From: Sanderia malayensis
Lineage: Eukaryota; Cnidaria; Scyphozoa; Semaeostomeae; Pelagiidae
NCBI GenBank assembly: GCA_013076295.1
Contig: RQOL01000828.1
Location: 3,162,001 to 3,226,000, forward strand
DNA length: 64,000 nucleotides
Reading direction: 5' to 3'
Part shown: positions 61,281-64,000 of the stretch, one piece after another
Position numbering within the stretch: position 1 is the stretch's first letter
How the letters are laid out: each line of letters starts with the position of its first letter
Position numbers and translations under genes: made by a program
Notes under the pieces: generated by a model
The model's input: the letters and a program-made list of their open reading frames with translations, nothing else
Database searches by the model: none
Told to the model about the DNA's origin: nothing

Positions 61281-63869
61281 CTAACCGACAACATAATCCG
61301 CTTCCATATCCGTCTTTTTTTCACTTTCTAACTTCTTTCTCCAAAGCCTGAAAATAATTTGAAATGTTAAAGTTAGAACAACATAATATAACTAAATAAA
61401 AAAAGTATAGTGATTAAATTAATTGATAAGCAAATTAATATTTCACTTATCTTTCAAAAATGTTCCGGCGGTGCTTTCCCAGACGAAAGACCAACGCGAG
61501 TTTGAACCAAAGCCTTTGACGAAACTACTATCGAGACTTGAACCAACGAAGTCTTCTTTCCACAGCACAAGATCCGCAACCTTCTTTGCCTTTGTAGAGA
61601 CTGAAATGAAAGACTGCCTGTTACACGAATATTTATACTCATCGTTCGGGGGGTCAAACTCCCATAACACCGTGCGAAACATGAAGATTGAAACTATGCT
61701 AAAAATCAATACATTTATCGCAATGTCAAAAACAATGAACCTTTATCAATCACAATGGACAATTTCATGAAAATCTAAAACATTCTGTGTTCAATATATC
61801 CCCAAGGCAAAAAACCTTCAAGTTATTCAGTTGGCATGTAAAGACATTATCTTGTAATCGTTGAAAAACTCTCTACTGGGAACTGAAGAGAGTAAACAAG
61901 TAAACTGGTATCCTCTGTTCGTCTATTGTTATTGTGACTCAGAAAGACATGAGCAAATCTAACCAATTGTATTCTTAGTTCGAACCTTCATCTTTTGTCT
62001 GACCCACCTTTTGACGTAGAAGGGCGCATGCTCCGTTTCATTGTGAGGCCTGTGTCTTTCAAAATAGCCCCATCCCAATTGAACCATCTCATCGTGTGAT
62101 GAAACCTAAGGAAAAGACATTACAATTACGATAATGACAATAAAAAGCAAATTTCGAATTAAGAAAGGAAAAGTAAACAGGCTGAGGTTGTTTCAGCATC
62201 ATTCAGCATGGTCGCAAAGAAGTGAAAACATTTTAGAAAACTCACCATGTTCATAAAATGCTTGTTTGAAAACAATATGTACATAAAATCTAACAAAACA
62301 TATCGAAAACATCTAAAAAAATTAAGAATTGCAACGATTGAATAAAAAGTTGCCCTAAGAATTAATTTAAAAATTGATTAAACTGAATAAGCTAAAGCTA
62401 ATTAATCCTGATCGCAATCACCGTGATCATGATTAATCATGGCAATCATGATTATCAAAAATATTTACTACTTAGTCTTCTTCTTTTGGATTTCTGAAGA
62501 GAAATAAATAAAAGGAACAATTAAAATTAAGAAGTTTAGATAAGCGTGTAAAGTTTCAACTGAAAATAATTATGAGAATTTCTTCACCTTAGTCTTTTCC
62601 TTGGGAGTTGAGCTAAAAACCTCGTTCTTTGAAATTCGCATCTCCTCTTCTTCATCAGTTGAATATTCTCTATGTTTACGTCTTCCTTTCCTGACTCTTA
62701 AATTGACTTCATCACATAAAAAGTTCAAAATATGTCACAATTAGCAAACTTCATAACTCGTTCTATAACCAACAACCTCTGTAATTGACACCTCCAGCAA
62801 TATCAGGTATTCTAATGATTGAAAAGCTCCCTAGTTTGATAGCAAGATTATCCTTACCTGATACCTTTTTCCTTTGTCTCAATCGCTTCTTTTCAACCGG
62901 GCTGTAATCTTCATCATGGTGATAAATAGCTTGACGTTTTCTCGTGCTATATCTTCTCTTGCCTTCAATCTCGTCATCAGTAAACTCTTCACTTGATTGA
63001 TCCACAAATTTCTTCTTTGGCTTCTCCCTTCGTCGAAGCAATCGTCTCTTCCTTTCTTCTTGACAAAACACGCTGTCATCGATGGAATCATCTGTCTCAT
63101 TTGTAAACGGTGGTTTATTCAATTCAGCACTTCTTCGATTCTCATTTCTTTTTTTATTGTCGCCAGATGATTCATCAATAGACACAGACGAAGATCTCAA
63201 AGCGTGGCTGTATCTGTCGGTCTTCTTTGAGCTTCTTCTATTTTCATTCTTGCGTTTGCCAAACGTTACAGGCGTGGAAGCTATCAATTCATTATCATCA
63301 GAACTCTTTGAAGCAGTTTTCTGCTCTGATTCCCCTCTGTGTCTCTCTTCAAAATCTTGAGAACAAGAGCCATCAAAGTTACGTTTTTTGTAACATTTCT
63401 CCGGATAAAATTCTCTCTTTCTTTTCCTTCTTTGCTTCCTTCTTGCCATCTGCGAACTATTGCTCAAATCAGACGCAGACAAATTTTCCAATTCCAACGA
63501 GTTACGCTCCTCAAATTCCACCCTCTGGGAATCACGTGTTGGCATCTCTAACTTTGAAGAAGACTTCTCACGAAACGACGCACAACAATCAACAGCAATA
63601 ACTTGAAATGGTGATACTTCAACATGGCTATTTAATTTCTTTTTAATTGTCACTCTTTTCAAATCATCGTAATTGTCTTCTTCTTGTTTGTTTATGTTGT
63701 TTGACTTGTCAACAAAAGAAGAATTGTTTTTCATTGATGTAGACTTTCTGCTGGATGATTTCATGACAATATCATTCTCACTGCATCCACTATAATTGAT
63801 TCTTTCCTTCCTAATGGCAGATGGTGAAGAGCAAATCGATGACAATATGTCTTTCTGTATCTTCACTGC
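61281..63869 (-). CDS. Unrecognised highly charged, probably nuclear protein (5' partial)
   Basis: Minus-strand exons: 63869-62858 (main exon, about 337 residues, entered through an acceptor so the true start is off the right edge), possibly 62778-62765ish, 62713-62588, 62105-61974, 61600-61447, and a last exon from about 61344 to the TAG at 61281-61283. The last three junctions are phase-consistent. The main exon is rich in Ser, Lys, Arg and Glu with several basic clusters (RRKQRRKRKR, KRLRQRKK) suggesting nuclear localisation. Alternating acidic and basic stretches suggest disorder. The C-terminal part is more ordered: MVQLGWGYFERHR, FYVKRWVRQKMK, VADLVLWKEDFVGSSL, RWSFVWESTAGTFL. I recognise no family. 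Part of its 3' end has been copied in inverted orientation at 59401-60064. Confidence 0.6.
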
Positions 63870-64000
63870 CTGTGGAACGGTGAATATATGTATTAAGTCA
63901 AATTAAAATGCAACTGTATTCACATCTTTTGGAAAATATTTTGCGTAAAAAAGAAAACATATAACTTGGTTCCCTTAACAACACAATTTTTATTAGATTA
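63870..64000. other. Right edge: intron of the last gene
   Basis: The sequence upstream (minus strand) of the acceptor at 63870-63872 is AT-rich with no exon seen. The gene continues beyond the window. Confidence 0.5.

Noticed and set aside
62465..62494. Short exon KSKRRRLSS of the last gene
   Set aside because: Its end does not join in phase with the exon at 62105, whereas splicing 62588 to 62105 directly is phase-consistent.

Overview
This is eukaryotic and specifically animal DNA. It is AT-rich, and most genes are split into many short exons with GT-AG introns of roughly 80 to 400 bases. It carries animal-restricted families: a Vav-type exchange factor, a Crumbs polarity protein ending in ERLI, and a WFIKKN-like protease-inhibitor protein. 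The compact gene spacing, intron density and AT content would suit an early-branching animal (sponge, placozoan or cnidarian) or a tunicate. The sequence alone does not let me choose. All coding spans below were assembled by eye from splice signals and phase, so small exon errors are possible.

Layout, left to right. 373-6105 (+): Vav, lacking the start of its CH domain, which lies outside the window. 6978-8753 (-): syntaxin-6-type SNARE. 9330-15238 (+): XPR1-type SPX/EXS phosphate exporter, head-to-head with the syntaxin over a 576-base shared promoter region. 15.3-17.5 kb: mostly noncoding, with a possible small gene. 17591-27911 (+): a receptor-like protein with three tandem ANF-receptor (periplasmic-binding-like) domains and one membrane helix but no seven-helix domain, which is the most unusual gene here. 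28611-32255 (-): a single-exon P5B ATPase (ATP13A type), preceded by a seven-copy tandem array mixing TTAGGG telomere-like hexamers with a hairpin and TGACGTAA/TTACGTCA boxes (32350-33285). 33848-44144 (+): Crumbs. 45259-55277 (+): neuropathy-target-esterase phospholipase (PNPLA6/7 type). 55748-59104 (-): secreted protein with five sushi, one Kazal, two Kunitz and one netrin-like domain. 59401-60064: a decayed inverted copy of part of the last gene. 61281-63869 (-): an unrecognised, highly charged, probably nuclear protein, whose 5' end lies outside the window.

These genes do not form one pathway or an operon; this is an ordinary stretch of a compact animal genome. Several encode membrane or surface proteins of polarity, trafficking and lipid or phosphate homeostasis. 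Small mobile elements sit in introns: two copies of one tRNA-derived SINE family, several short inverted-repeat (MITE-like) elements, and minisatellites. The features most worth following up are the triple-ANF receptor, the telomere-like hairpin array, the sushi/WFIKKN domain combination and the inverted partial gene duplication.
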